A stretch of 64,000 nt of DNA, taken from NCBI GenBank assembly GCA_016215115.1, contig JACRLN010000006.1, forward strand, positions 53,117 to 117,116. The letters are read 5' to 3'. This DNA comes from Nitrospirota bacterium (GTDB lineage: Bacteria > Nitrospirota > Thermodesulfovibrionia > UBA6902). A program made the position numbers and the translations under genes. Below the pieces are notes generated by a model, which saw only the letters and a list, made by a program, of their open reading frames with translations, searched no databases and was not told the origin of the DNA. Of this stretch, positions 55,786 to 63,760 are shown piece by piece. How positions within the stretch are numbered: the stretch's first letter is position 1; every line of letters starts with the position of its first letter.

Positions 55786-57267
55786 TTACAACGTTGCCAC
55801 TTCAAAAAATTCCTGATGGAAGGTGTTATCAGCTTTTAGTATTATCTTAAATCCGTTTTCTTTTTCGATTAGTTCAAGACCCTCTCTTTCATCTTCAAAT
55901 ATGAGGTCTGCAACATAGGGATGTGCTGTTACCATGATTTTACAGTTTTTCTTCTTCAGGGCAATGCGTCTTAATTCCATGAATATCTCATAGCATACGG
56001 TGGTTGGAGATTTTACAAACCCTTTACCGTCACAATAATGGCAGGGCTCGCATAATACGCGCTGAAGGCTTTCCCGCACTCTTTTTCTTGTCATCTGGAT
56101 AAGTCCGAGTTCTGAAACTTCAAGTATCGTACATTTAGCCCTGTCTTTTGCCATAGCTTCCTGAAATACATTAAATAGTTTTTTCCTGTTTTCTTCTTTT
56201 TCCATATCAATAAAATCAATAATGATAATTCCGCCGAGGTTTCTGAGCCGTATCTGGTAAGCGATTTCCTTGACGGCTTCCATATTGGTTTTGAAAATAG
56301 TATCTTCAAGCGATGCCTTTCCCACAAATTTACCTGTATTAACGTCTATTGAAGTCAAGGCCTCTGTCTGGTCAATTACAATATATCCGCCGGACTTCAG
56401 CCATATGCGTTTCCCCAAGGCCTTTGGTATCTCAATCTCAATACCATATGCGTCAAAGATCGGTTCTGCGCCTTCATAGAGTTTGATTTTGGATGTTAAT
56501 TTGGGGAAATACGTATTAACAAAGTCCACAAGTTTCCTGTATTCTTCCTTTGAATCTATCATAACTTCGTCAATTTCATGGCTCAGGAGATCCCTTACGC
56601 TTCTCAATGCGAGGTCCAAATCACTGTAAAGGAGATGAGGTGTGCCGAGCTTTTCTTTCTTCTTCTGAATGTTTTCCCACAGGAGCGTAAGGTAATCAAT
56701 GTCTTTCCTTAATTCTTCTTCTGTACATCCCTCGCTTGCGGTTCTTATAATAAAACCGAAATTTTTTTGTTTTAATTCACTCACGATATTTTTGAGCCTG
56801 GTCCTCTCTTCTTCCTGTATTATTTTTCTGGAAATTCCAATATGCTCAACACCCGGCATTAATACCAGATATCTTCCGGGAAGAGTTATATAGGAAGTAA
56901 CCCTCGCGCCCTTTGATCCTATGGAATCTTTGGAAACCTGGACAAAGACCTCCTCCCCTTCGCGGAGGAGGTCTTCAATTGGAAGATGAATCGGTACGGT
57001 TTCCTCAATATCTTCTCCGAAAATAGAGTAGTCAAAACCCGAAAGCACATCAGCGGCATGAAGAAAGGCTGCTTTTTCAAGACCGACATCCACAAAAGCA
57101 GACTGCATCCCGGGCAGGATTTTGACAACCTTGCCTTTATAGACATTGCCGACAAGGCTGGCGTCTTTCTTCCTCTCAATATACAGCTCGGAAAGCTGCG
57201 TACTGTTCTCAAGAAGCGCCACCCGCGTCAGTTCAGGAGTTATGTTGATTATTATTTTTCCAGCCAT
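55786..57267 (-). CDS. rng: Ribonuclease G/E
   Basis: 493 residues, the RNase G length (no RNase E scaffold tail). S1 domain with GNVYKGKVVKILPGMQSAFVDVGLEKAAFLH near residue 45; DNase I-like catalytic region with SIDVNTGKF and IIIDFIDM; zinc-link CEPCHYCDGKGF. Processes rRNA 5' ends and degrades mRNA. Operon with the radical-SAM/DUF2344 gene upstream, separated by a repeat. Start ATG 57267. Confidence 0.95.
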   Translation of the reverse strand: MAGKIIINITPELTRVALLENSTQLSELYIERKKDASLVGNVYKGKVVKILPGMQSAFVDVGLEKAAFLHAADVLSGFDYSIFGEDIEETVPIHLPIEDLLREGEEVFVQVSKDSIGSKGARVTSYITLPGRYLVLMPGVEHIGISRKIIQEEERTRLKNIVSELKQKNFGFIIRTASEGCTEEELRKDIDYLTLLWENIQKKKEKLGTPHLLYSDLDLALRSVRDLLSHEIDEVMIDSKEEYRKLVDFVNTYFPKLTSKIKLYEGAEPIFDAYGIEIEIPKALGKRIWLKSGGYIVIDQTEALTSIDVNTGKFVGKASLEDTIFKTNMEAVKEIAYQIRLRNLGGIIIIDFIDMEKEENRKKLFNVFQEAMAKDRAKCTILEVSELGLIQMTRKRVRESLQRVLCEPCHYCDGKGFVKSPTTVCYEIFMELRRIALKKKNCKIMVTAHPYVADLIFEDEREGLELIEKENGFKIILKADNTFHQEFFEVATL

Positions 57268-57277
57268 AATTTCTTTA

Positions 57278-57450
57278 TTTAACCACAGAGAACACAGAGT
57301 TTTATAAATTCAAAATACGAATATCAAAATACGAAACAAATTCAAAACAGCAAATACTGTTGATCATTTGAATTTTGGTAATTTGATATTGTTTAGGAAG
57401 TCGGATTTCGTGCTTAACATTTTTCTTTGTATCTCTGTGACCTCTGTGGC
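57278..57450. repeat. CCACAGAG element overlapping the end of a CDS
   Basis: Left arm AACCACAGAGAACACAGAGTT lies just upstream of rng; right arm TATCTCTGTGACCTCTGTGGC falls inside the 3' end of the radical-SAM gene and encodes its near-terminal FATEVTEIQ. The stop codon of that gene is therefore repeat-derived. Confidence 0.8.
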
Positions 57451-59973
57451 AAATGTATATACAGGTTCAATCCATCCTGTACTATTATAACCAAAAAGGC
57501 GGACTCTTTTTATCATTGTCGCCTGTATCTCTTCTACGGGTCTCTGAAGCATTTCCTTTAATATTTCATACAGCCGCACCTTGGCCCTGTCTGTATCAAC
57601 GAGCAGAAGATTAAGAGTATTGCCTGTAATCTCTGCCTTCTCCGCCATGGGACGAATGTCTACAGATGGTCCTGAAAATGGGCGACTGAAGTCGCCCCTG
57701 TTTTTGTCTTCTCTTGAAACAAGACAATGTTGTTTCCCCATAAATGAATTTATGTGGTTATATGTTTCTTTTTCAATGGTTATTTCATATTCATAACGGG
57801 AAATGAGGTCATTTAAAGAGCGCTCTTCCGGAGAAATAAGACATGCTTCGTGAACTTTAAGTCCTTCCGGCAGGCAGGCATTCATCATCCTCAGGAAATC
57901 CGATGTGTCCAATAAGGCTGTCAGTTCAATATCGAAATATTCATTTAATCCCTCAACGCCTGATGCAAGGGCAGGTCCAAAAGAGATCTTTGGATGTGGA
58001 TGAAACCCGGTTGTGTATGCAACAGGGATTTGGGCCCTTCTCAAAGCCCTTAATATGGCGGTCATCAGCTCATTATGTGAAAGACAGCGCATTTCACCGG
58101 TCTTTGAGAACCTGATTCTCATCCTGGTGGCTACATTGATTTTACGTGATGAAGCAGTGTCATAAAAAGTTTTGAGTTTTGAGTTTTGAGTTTTGAGTTC
58201 TTCACTTTCTGACTTCTGACTTCTGACTTCTGACTTCTGTTTTTTGCATTCAAGTCCGCAGCTGTAACAAACATCCCGGCAGTCAGATGTTGTTTTTTGC
58301 TGCAAGGCATTGTTATACTCTGATATCAGAAAATTCTTTGTTATTCCTGTGTCAATAAAATCCCACGGAAGTTCTTCGTCAAGGGCCAGATTGCGGGATG
58401 CATAGCTGTAAAGGTCCATGCCTGTTTTCTCTGATGCAAGCAGCCATTTGTCAAAATCAAACAATTCAGACCATCCGTCAAAACGGCATCCCAGTTTCCA
58501 TGCTTCCTCCAGTAACAAGGCACATTCCCTCCCGCCCCTTGAAAATACTGCTTCCATAAGACTGTTTTCAACATGCTGTCCTTTAAAGTTAACGCCTCCC
58601 CTTTTAAACGCCTTTCTGAGATAGTCCTGTTTTTCCCGAAGGCTTGCAAACGATTCTTGCCCTACCCACTGGAACGGTGTGTGGGATTTTGGAACAAAGG
58701 CTGAGATACCTACATTTATATTTACCTTTCGGCCTGTTATTTTTCTTCCTTTTTTTGAAGCAGTCACTGCCATATCAATCAACCCGTCAATATCCGTAAT
58801 GGTTTCAGTCGGAAGCCCGATCATGAAGTAAAGTTTCAGGTTTTTCCAGCCTTCGGCAAAAAGTTTTATTAAAGTCTCTTCGTATTCTTCATCTGTAAAA
58901 TTTTTATTAATGACATTTCGGAGCCTTTTAGTGCCTGCCTCAGGTGCTATGGTAAAACCTGTCTTCCTTACGCTTTTTATTTCCTTAAGTACCTCGCTGT
59001 TTATAGAACCGACTCGCAATGAAGGAAGAGAAATTGAAGTGTAAGAGGCTGAACACAGTTTGTTGAAATTCCTGATTAATGGCAAAAGACTGCTGTAGTC
59101 TCCTGTGGTTAGAGAGGTAAAAGATATTTCTTCGTATCCAGTAGTGTAGATAGAATTTTGCGCTAATGAAATTACCTTTTCCAGTGACCGTTCCCGAAGC
59201 GGCCTGTAAATCATTCCTGCCTGACAAAAACGGCATCCTCTTGTACATCCTCTCGCTATTTCTATTACCGCACGGTCATGAATAATCCGGGTATATGGCA
59301 CAACCGGCTTATCAGGATAGGGAGATTTATCAAGGTCTTTAACTATTCTCCTTTTGACCTTTTGTTTGCTTGTATCGTGAATTGACGGGACATAAACTCC
59401 CTCAAGTTTAGCAAGAGTATTCAACAGATTTTCTTTATTCCTGACCGCTGATCGCTGACTGCTGACTGCTTCCAGTATTTCTCCAATCACTTCTTCACCG
59501 TCACCGATTACAAAGGCATCAATAAATGGCACAAGAGGGAGAGGATTTACTGCACATGGTCCTCCTGCAATAACTATAGGATAATTATCTCCTCTATCTT
59601 CAGTTTTTACAGGAATCCCGCCTAAGTCCAGCATATTAAGTATGTTTGTATATGAGAGTTCGTACTGCAGAGTGAAACCGACTATATCAAAATCTTTCAA
59701 TGGTATTTTATTTTCCAGTGATGTGAGCAACAGGTTGTTTTCTCTGAGATATGATTCAAAATCTACCCATGGCGCATAAACTCTTTCTGCTGAGGCATAG
59801 GGTATGTTATTGATTATTGAATAAAGGATCTTAAGCCCTGTATGGGACATCCCGATTTCGTAAGTGTCAGGGAAACATAGAGCTACCTTAATTTCACTGT
59901 CTTTGCGAATGACATTAATTTCATTTCCGGTATATCTGCTTGGTTTATTAAAGCGTGCGAAATTCATGGGCAA
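57364..59973 (-). CDS. Radical SAM protein with B12-binding-like N-domain, fused to DUF2344
   Basis: 869 residues. Residues ~1-200 resemble a cobalamin-binding-like domain (VALCFPDTYEIGMSHTGLKILYSIIN). Radical SAM cluster site CTRGCRFCQAG near residue 245, then SLPSLRVGS and TIAPEAGTKRLRNVINKN. The C-terminal DUF2344 module begins TRMRIRFSKTGEMRCLSHNEL; in most genomes it is the partner of rng/rplU. Four repeat-derived stretches are embedded in frame: SSQRSAVRNKE, the KKQKSEVRSQ...KLKTF stretch, NRGDFSRPFSG, and FATEVTEIQ. The exact reaction is unknown; involvement in tRNA or ribosome modification is a family-level guess. Confidence 0.88.
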   Translation of the reverse strand: MPMNFARFNKPSRYTGNEINVIRKDSEIKVALCFPDTYEIGMSHTGLKILYSIINNIPYASAERVYAPWVDFESYLRENNLLLTSLENKIPLKDFDIVGFTLQYELSYTNILNMLDLGGIPVKTEDRGDNYPIVIAGGPCAVNPLPLVPFIDAFVIGDGEEVIGEILEAVSSQRSAVRNKENLLNTLAKLEGVYVPSIHDTSKQKVKRRIVKDLDKSPYPDKPVVPYTRIIHDRAVIEIARGCTRGCRFCQAGMIYRPLRERSLEKVISLAQNSIYTTGYEEISFTSLTTGDYSSLLPLIRNFNKLCSASYTSISLPSLRVGSINSEVLKEIKSVRKTGFTIAPEAGTKRLRNVINKNFTDEEYEETLIKLFAEGWKNLKLYFMIGLPTETITDIDGLIDMAVTASKKGRKITGRKVNINVGISAFVPKSHTPFQWVGQESFASLREKQDYLRKAFKRGGVNFKGQHVENSLMEAVFSRGGRECALLLEEAWKLGCRFDGWSELFDFDKWLLASEKTGMDLYSYASRNLALDEELPWDFIDTGITKNFLISEYNNALQQKTTSDCRDVCYSCGLECKKQKSEVRSQKSESEELKTQNSKLKTFYDTASSRKINVATRMRIRFSKTGEMRCLSHNELMTAILRALRRAQIPVAYTTGFHPHPKISFGPALASGVEGLNEYFDIELTALLDTSDFLRMMNACLPEGLKVHEACLISPEERSLNDLISRYEYEITIEKETYNHINSFMGKQHCLVSREDKNRGDFSRPFSGPSVDIRPMAEKAEITGNTLNLLLVDTDRAKVRLYEILKEMLQRPVEEIQATMIKRVRLFGYNSTGWIEPVYTFATEVTEIQRKMLSTKSDFLNNIKLPKFK

Positions 59974-60013
59974 TGTTCATTATCACACAGGGAATTAGTT
60001 AAATGCAATTTAA

Positions 60014-60193
60014 CTACGATGTTTGTTTTTTCTTTCTGAACTTCAGGCACTCGGAACCTGATGATTTGTAAACAACAGCGGATGGCATTTCTCTTGATTT
60101 AAATCCCATGGCCTTGCATCCACGGGGAAATTTTTCATCCCATGTTATATAAAAGTAAATGCAATTAAAACAATTGATCTTTTTTTCTTTCAT
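60014..60193 (-). CDS. Small conserved-looking Cys protein, 59 residues
   Basis: Short gene read on the minus strand from ATG 60193: MKEKKINCFNCIYFYITW, then DEKFPRGCKAMGFKSREMPS, VVYKSSGSECLKFRKKKQTS and stop. Four cysteines in C-x2-C...C...C order (positions 8, 11, 26, 49) suggest a metal-binding or zinc-ribbon-like fold. The motif RGCKAMGFKS...P...SG.EC looks like an evolutionarily constrained pattern. It directly precedes the radical-SAM gene on the same strand (40-bp gap). No ribosome binding site is obvious. Function unknown. Confidence 0.65.
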   Translation of the reverse strand: MKEKKINCFNCIYFYITWDEKFPRGCKAMGFKSREMPSAVVYKSSGSECLKFRKKKQTS

Positions 60194-60210
60194 ATGATTA
60201 AATTAATTAT

Positions 60211-60335
60211 AAGTTCATAGGTATGAGGACACTATTAAAGCATGTCATTCCGGCTTGTCCGGAATCTTTCTTAATGCGGATTCCCGACGCGCGTTGCTTG
60301 CGGGAATGACGCTTAAGTGTTTTTACTTATGAACT
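60211..60335. repeat. Composite element: GTCATTCC core inside AGTTCATAAGTA terminal repeats
   Basis: Core 60244-60310 (GTCATTCCGGCTTGTCCGGAATC...GCGGGAATGAC) is flanked by AAGTTCATAGGTATGAGGACAC and its near inverse GTGTTTTTACTTATGAACTT. Same composite as at 41116-41237. Confidence 0.85.
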
Positions 60336-60394
60336 TCTTAGTAATTATACTGCTTTTGTCAAAATGATATCAGATAGAATAAGGAGGCGCTATC

Positions 60395-60610
60395 ATGGCA
60401 GACAAGGTAATTATCTACGGCAAAGCCGGTTGACCTTTTACCGAAAAAGCCAGGTCGGCTTACGGCTGGGGTGCGGAATATTATGACGTAAAAGCAGATA
60501 GACTAAAGCTGGATGAAATGCTTAAGTATTCAGGCGGACAGAGGAAGGTCCCTGTTATTGTAGAGGACGGAAAAGTTACCATTGGATATAACGGCGCCTG
60601 AGGGGTGTGA
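60395..60610 (+). CDS. Two-selenocysteine glutaredoxin-like protein (UXX-star family)
   Basis: Missed by ordinary gene finding because of two in-frame UGA codons. From ATG 60395 (AAGGAGG 8-14 nt upstream) the frame reads MADKVIIYGKAG-U-PFTEKARSAYGWGAEYYDV, ending GYNGA-U-GV-stop, 71 residues with Sec13 and Sec69. The first Sec sits in the redox position of a glutaredoxin/thioredoxin-like UPFT motif; RKVPVIVEDG corresponds to the cis-Pro segment. The second Sec is third from the end, the UXX-stop arrangement named for the UXX-star family. Each UGA is followed by a SECIS-like hairpin at 18-19 nt to its apical GG. Probably a small redox or peroxide-handling protein. Sec machinery genes are not in the window. 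Confidence 0.92.
60431..60465 (+). promoter_or_regulatory. UGA/Sec13 codon with bacterial SECIS hairpin 1
   Basis: UGA at 60431-60433. Downstream stem AAGCC (60447-60451) / GGCTT (60457-60461) with apical loop AGGTC, plus lower pairs CCG (60441-60443) / CGG (60463-60465). The AGGUC loop matches the SelB-contacting GGUC loop of E. coli fdhF, and the GG is 19 nt after the UGA (18 in fdhF). Confidence 0.88.
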
Positions 60611-60630
60611 TCGCCGGCAGGCTGCCGGTG
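60599..60630 (+). promoter_or_regulatory. UGA/Sec69 codon with SECIS hairpin 2, beyond the stop codon
   Basis: UGA at 60599-60601, then GGG GTG and the real stop TGA (60608-60610). A 7-bp stem CGCCGGC (60612-60618) / GCCGGTG (60624-60630), one G-U pair, has loop AGGCT with its GG at 60620, 18 nt after the UGA. The hairpin lies wholly in the 3' untranslated region. Confidence 0.85.
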
Positions 60631-60644
60631 TGATATGGGGATTC

Positions 60645-62036
60645 TTATTGTAGGGGCAATTCATGAATTGCCCCTACTGTCCTGCCCATTATATAATCAT
60701 CAATCGCCCGCGCCGCACGCTTGCCGGCGCCCATGGCGCTTATAACGGTGGCGGCGCCTGTTGTTATATCGCCGCCGGCAAAAATTCCTTTCAGGTTTGT
60801 TCTGCCGTCGTGATCGACTTTGATATAACCTTCTCCCCAGAGATTTAATCCGCCAATTGAACGGACGAGAATAGGGTTTGATGTCTGCCCGATCGCCATT
60901 ATTACCTGGTCCACATCAAGTGTAAATTCTTCACCGGAGCATTCAGGTCTTCTCCTGCCCGAAGCATCCGGCTCGCATAATACCATCTTGTCACACCTGA
61001 GCTCCTTTACATACGCTTTGTCGTCACCGATTATCTCTTTTGGGTTTGAAAGGAAGAGGAACTCAATCCCTTCTTCTTTTGCGTTTTCCACTTCTTCATG
61101 TCTTGACGGCAATTCATGTTCGGTCCTTCTGTAAACGATATAAACTTTTTCCGCGCCGAGACGTAATGCTGTCCTTGCAGAATCCATGGCAACGTTGCCT
61201 CCGCCGATAACGGCTACGCTGCGGGCTTTTTTCACCGGTGTGTCGTATACCGGGAATTTGTGCGCCTTCATAAGATTGACCCGCGTTAAAAATTCAGAAG
61301 CGAAATAGACGTTATTCAGGTTTTCACCGGGGATGCCGAGATACTTCGGGGAACCCGCTCCCACGCCTATGAACATTGCTTTGAAGCCGTCTTTGAAAAG
61401 TTCTTCAACAGTCTGTGTTCTCCCTACAACCCAGTTGAGGACAATTTTTACCCCAAGGTTTTTTACAAATTCGATCTCTTTCCGGATTATCTTTTTCGGA
61501 AGCCGGAATTCAGGAATGCCGTAAGTAAGCACTCCACCCGGCTCATGAAGCGCCTCAAAGACCGTGATGTCGTAACCCAGCTTTGCAAGGTCTGCCGCCA
61601 CTGTCAAGCCTGCAGGGCCTGAGCCGATGACGGCCGCCTTGTGGCCGTTGGGCGGTATAATTTCGGGAATCTCTGTCTTTTCTGAGGTCAATTCATAGTC
61701 GGCGACAAAACGTTCAAGCGCGCCTATCGAGACAGGACGTTTCTTCTTTCCAAGAATGCACTGTCCCTGGCACTGGTTTTCCTGCGGACAGACCCTTCCG
61801 CATATGGCAGGCAGCATGTTAAATTCTCTTATCTTCCTGAGCCCGCCGAGGTAGTCCTTCTCTTTAACAAATGAAATAAATTTTGGGATATCAATCTCAA
61901 CAGGACACCCTGCAACACAGTGGGGCTTTTTGCACTGAAGGCAGCGGCCGGCTTCCTTAACGGCCTGTCTTTCCGTCAGACCGAGGGAGACTTCTTTGAA
62001 GTCATTTTTTCTTTTTTCAGGATTTCTGAATCTCAT
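60645..62036 (-). CDS. nfnB: NfnB: large subunit of electron-bifurcating ferredoxin-NADP transhydrogenase (GltD-like)
   Basis: 463 residues from ATG 62036; a GTG at 62090 would add 18 codons read from a repeat. N-terminal Fe-S domain (CLQCKKPHCVAGCPVEIDIPKF and CGRVCPQENQCQGQC), then FAD (VIGSGPAGLTVAADLAKLGYDITVFEA) and NAD(P) (SVAVIGGGNVAMDSARTALRLGAEKV) binding motifs. Related to the glutamate synthase small subunit, but its direct neighbour is nfnA, which points to NADH-dependent reduced ferredoxin:NADP oxidoreductase. The C-terminal VGAIHELPLQ is repeat-derived. Confidence 0.9.
   Translation of the reverse strand: MRFRNPEKRKNDFKEVSLGLTERQAVKEAGRCLQCKKPHCVAGCPVEIDIPKFISFVKEKDYLGGLRKIREFNMLPAICGRVCPQENQCQGQCILGKKKRPVSIGALERFVADYELTSEKTEIPEIIPPNGHKAAVIGSGPAGLTVAADLAKLGYDITVFEALHEPGGVLTYGIPEFRLPKKIIRKEIEFVKNLGVKIVLNWVVGRTQTVEELFKDGFKAMFIGVGAGSPKYLGIPGENLNNVYFASEFLTRVNLMKAHKFPVYDTPVKKARSVAVIGGGNVAMDSARTALRLGAEKVYIVYRRTEHELPSRHEEVENAKEEGIEFLFLSNPKEIIGDDKAYVKELRCDKMVLCEPDASGRRRPECSGEEFTLDVDQVIMAIGQTSNPILVRSIGGLNLWGEGYIKVDHDGRTNLKGIFAGGDITTGAATVISAMGAGKRAARAIDDYIMGRTVGAIHELPLQ
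60650..60677. repeat. 28-bp perfect palindrome (GTAGGGGC family) overlapping nfnB 3' end
   Basis: GTAGGGGCAATTCA/TGAATTGCCCCTAC is a perfect inverted repeat. In the nfnB frame it encodes the terminal VGAIHELPL, so the repeat supplies the end of the protein. It also lies 40 bp after the selenoprotein stop, between two convergent genes. Confidence 0.85.
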
Positions 62037-62086
62037 TTTAAAAACCGTGACGAGTGACTTGTGACGCGTAACGAGTAAACATTTTT

Positions 62087-62944
62087 TCACATTACCGTCT
62101 CGTTACTCGTAACTTTTCTCTTCGTTTTCCTTAAAAACAAATTATACGATTGTTCCTCTTCCTTTTTATAAAAGTTCAGGCGGTTTTCAAGTTCCTGAAA
62201 ATTTACTTCATGACCGTCAAACTCCGGTCCATCAATACATGCGAATCTTGTTTTGGTCCCGATATTTACCCTGCAGGCTCCGCACATGCCCGTGCCTTCA
62301 ACCATGATAGGGTTAAGGCTGACAATGGTTTTTACGTTATAAGGTTTTGTCAGTTCTGAAACAGCTTTCATCATTCTGATAGGGCCGACAGTGATAACTA
62401 TCTCAACAGATACTCTTTCGATAGCTTCTTTAAGAGCTTCAGTAACCAAACCTTTTCTGCCGGAACTTCCATCGTCTGTAGTTATTACCAGTTCATCTGA
62501 ATATCCCCTGAATCTATCCTCCCATACCAACAGCTCTTTGGTCCGTGCCCCGAGAATCACTGTTGTTTTATTATCTGCATCTTTCAAAGACTTTAGAATA
62601 GGAAAGAGCGTTGCAGTTCCTATTCCGCCGCCCACCAGAACGCAGTGCCCGTATTTTTTTATGGGTGTTGGATGTCCGAGGGGACCGGCAATATCTTTGA
62701 TTGAATCTCCCTGTTTCGTCAGGCCTAATTCATTTGTTGTCTTGCCGACTTTCTGGAAAAGCAGAGTGATGGTCCCATTATTGTAATCTGAATCTGCAAT
62801 TGTGAGGGGGATTCGCTCTCCTTTTTCGTGAAGCCTGAGGACGACAAAATTTCCTGCTCGTGCGTGTCTGGCGACATATGGCGCATCAATAACCATTTCA
62901 TCTACCATCGGAGCAAGCGATTTTTTATGTAAGATTTTGAACAT
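62087..62944 (-). CDS. nfnA: NfnA: small subunit of electron-bifurcating transhydrogenase
   Basis: 285 residues. FAD-binding ferredoxin-reductase fold (VVLRLHEKGERIPLTIAD, VLVGGGIGTATLFPILKSL) and a C-terminal [2Fe-2S] motif MCGACRVNIGTKTRFACIDGPEFDGHEV. Together with NfnB it couples NADH and reduced ferredoxin to two NADPH. The last residues KVTSNETVM come from a short GTTACGAGTAACGAG repeat at the gene junction. Also annotated in other genomes as a sulfide dehydrogenase subunit. Confidence 0.92.
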   Translation of the reverse strand: MFKILHKKSLAPMVDEMVIDAPYVARHARAGNFVVLRLHEKGERIPLTIADSDYNNGTITLLFQKVGKTTNELGLTKQGDSIKDIAGPLGHPTPIKKYGHCVLVGGGIGTATLFPILKSLKDADNKTTVILGARTKELLVWEDRFRGYSDELVITTDDGSSGRKGLVTEALKEAIERVSVEIVITVGPIRMMKAVSELTKPYNVKTIVSLNPIMVEGTGMCGACRVNIGTKTRFACIDGPEFDGHEVNFQELENRLNFYKKEEEQSYNLFLRKTKRKVTSNETVM

Positions 62945-62965
62945 GTTTGTTTAATTTTTAAAAAA

Positions 62966-63046
62966 TCTCCCCTAACCCCTCTTTACCAAAGAGGGGTACA
63001 CACCCCTGTATCCCCTCTTGTTAGAGGGGAATGAAGGGGGATTTTT
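62966..63046. repeat. CCCCTCTTT/AAAGAGGGG element between nfnA and comF
   Basis: CTCCCCTAACCCCTCTTTACCAAAGAGGGGT...CCCCTCTTGTTAGAGGGGAATGAAGGGGGA: paired hairpins related to the tracts at 36604 and 52326. Fills the gap between the two minus-strand genes. Confidence 0.75.
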
Positions 63047-63061
63047 CATTATTCATAAACC

Positions 63062-63760
63062 CTAATCCATCATTCCGTGTGCAAGCGTTATGACATAAAT
63101 ATTTTCAACGCCAGCTTTCTTTAAAACGTTGGAGCATTCCCGGACAGTTGCTCCTGTTGTCACTACATCGTCTATAAGGATAATATTTTTCCCTTCTATC
63201 ATTTCCGTCCGCCTGATCTCAAAGGCCTTTTTAATATTTTTCCTCCTGTCCTTGGAACTAAGTCCTACCTGCGGTGCCGTATCCCTGATTTTGATGAGAC
63301 AGTTGAGTAACACCGCAATCCCCAAACTTTCTGCCAGATATTTTGCAAGAAGGGCGGACTGGTTAAACTCCCTCTGCCTGAGGCGTTTTTCATGAAGCGG
63401 GACAGGAATAACGGCATCAACCCGCGGCATGTCAATGCGGAGTATTATATCAGATAGAGGTTTGGAAAGTCTTTTGATCCCGTAAAATTTCAGCAGACTG
63501 ATCGCCTTCTTCAACACGCCTTCATAAAGTCCAAAACTTCTTGCATATGAAAATGCAGGCTCATCCTCCAGGCATTCCCCGCATGTCGTTGAAACATCGG
63601 AGACAAGCGGCTTTCCGCATTTTTGACATATTGGACCTTCATACGGTGAAACAGACTGCCAGCAGTCAGAACATATGGGTGCAGTTTTATGATCTGTCGC
63701 CGGATTTTGACAGACAGGGCAGGTTTCAGGGAAGAGTATGTTCAGGAAGTTGTTGAGCAT
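63062..63760 (-). CDS. comF: ComF-family phosphoribosyltransferase-like protein
   Basis: 232 residues. N-terminal zinc-binding region with CxxC pairs (CPVCQN, CSDCW, CQKCGKP, CGECLED) and a C-terminal PRTase fold with the PRPP loop IILIDDVVTTGATVRECS. ComF is needed for DNA uptake in naturally transformable bacteria; with dprA in the same window, it hints at competence, though both are widespread. MLNNFLNILFPETCPVCQ is a typical start. Confidence 0.92.
   Translation of the reverse strand: MLNNFLNILFPETCPVCQNPATDHKTAPICSDCWQSVSPYEGPICQKCGKPLVSDVSTTCGECLEDEPAFSYARSFGLYEGVLKKAISLLKFYGIKRLSKPLSDIILRIDMPRVDAVIPVPLHEKRLRQREFNQSALLAKYLAESLGIAVLLNCLIKIRDTAPQVGLSSKDRRKNIKKAFEIRRTEMIEGKNIILIDDVVTTGATVRECSNVLKKAGVENIYVITLAHGMMD

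Noticed and set aside
60395..60610. Reading the interrupted frame as a pseudogene with nonsense mutations
   Set aside because: Both stops are UGA, both fall at expected redox positions, and each has a SECIS-like hairpin at the right distance; a decayed gene would not show this.
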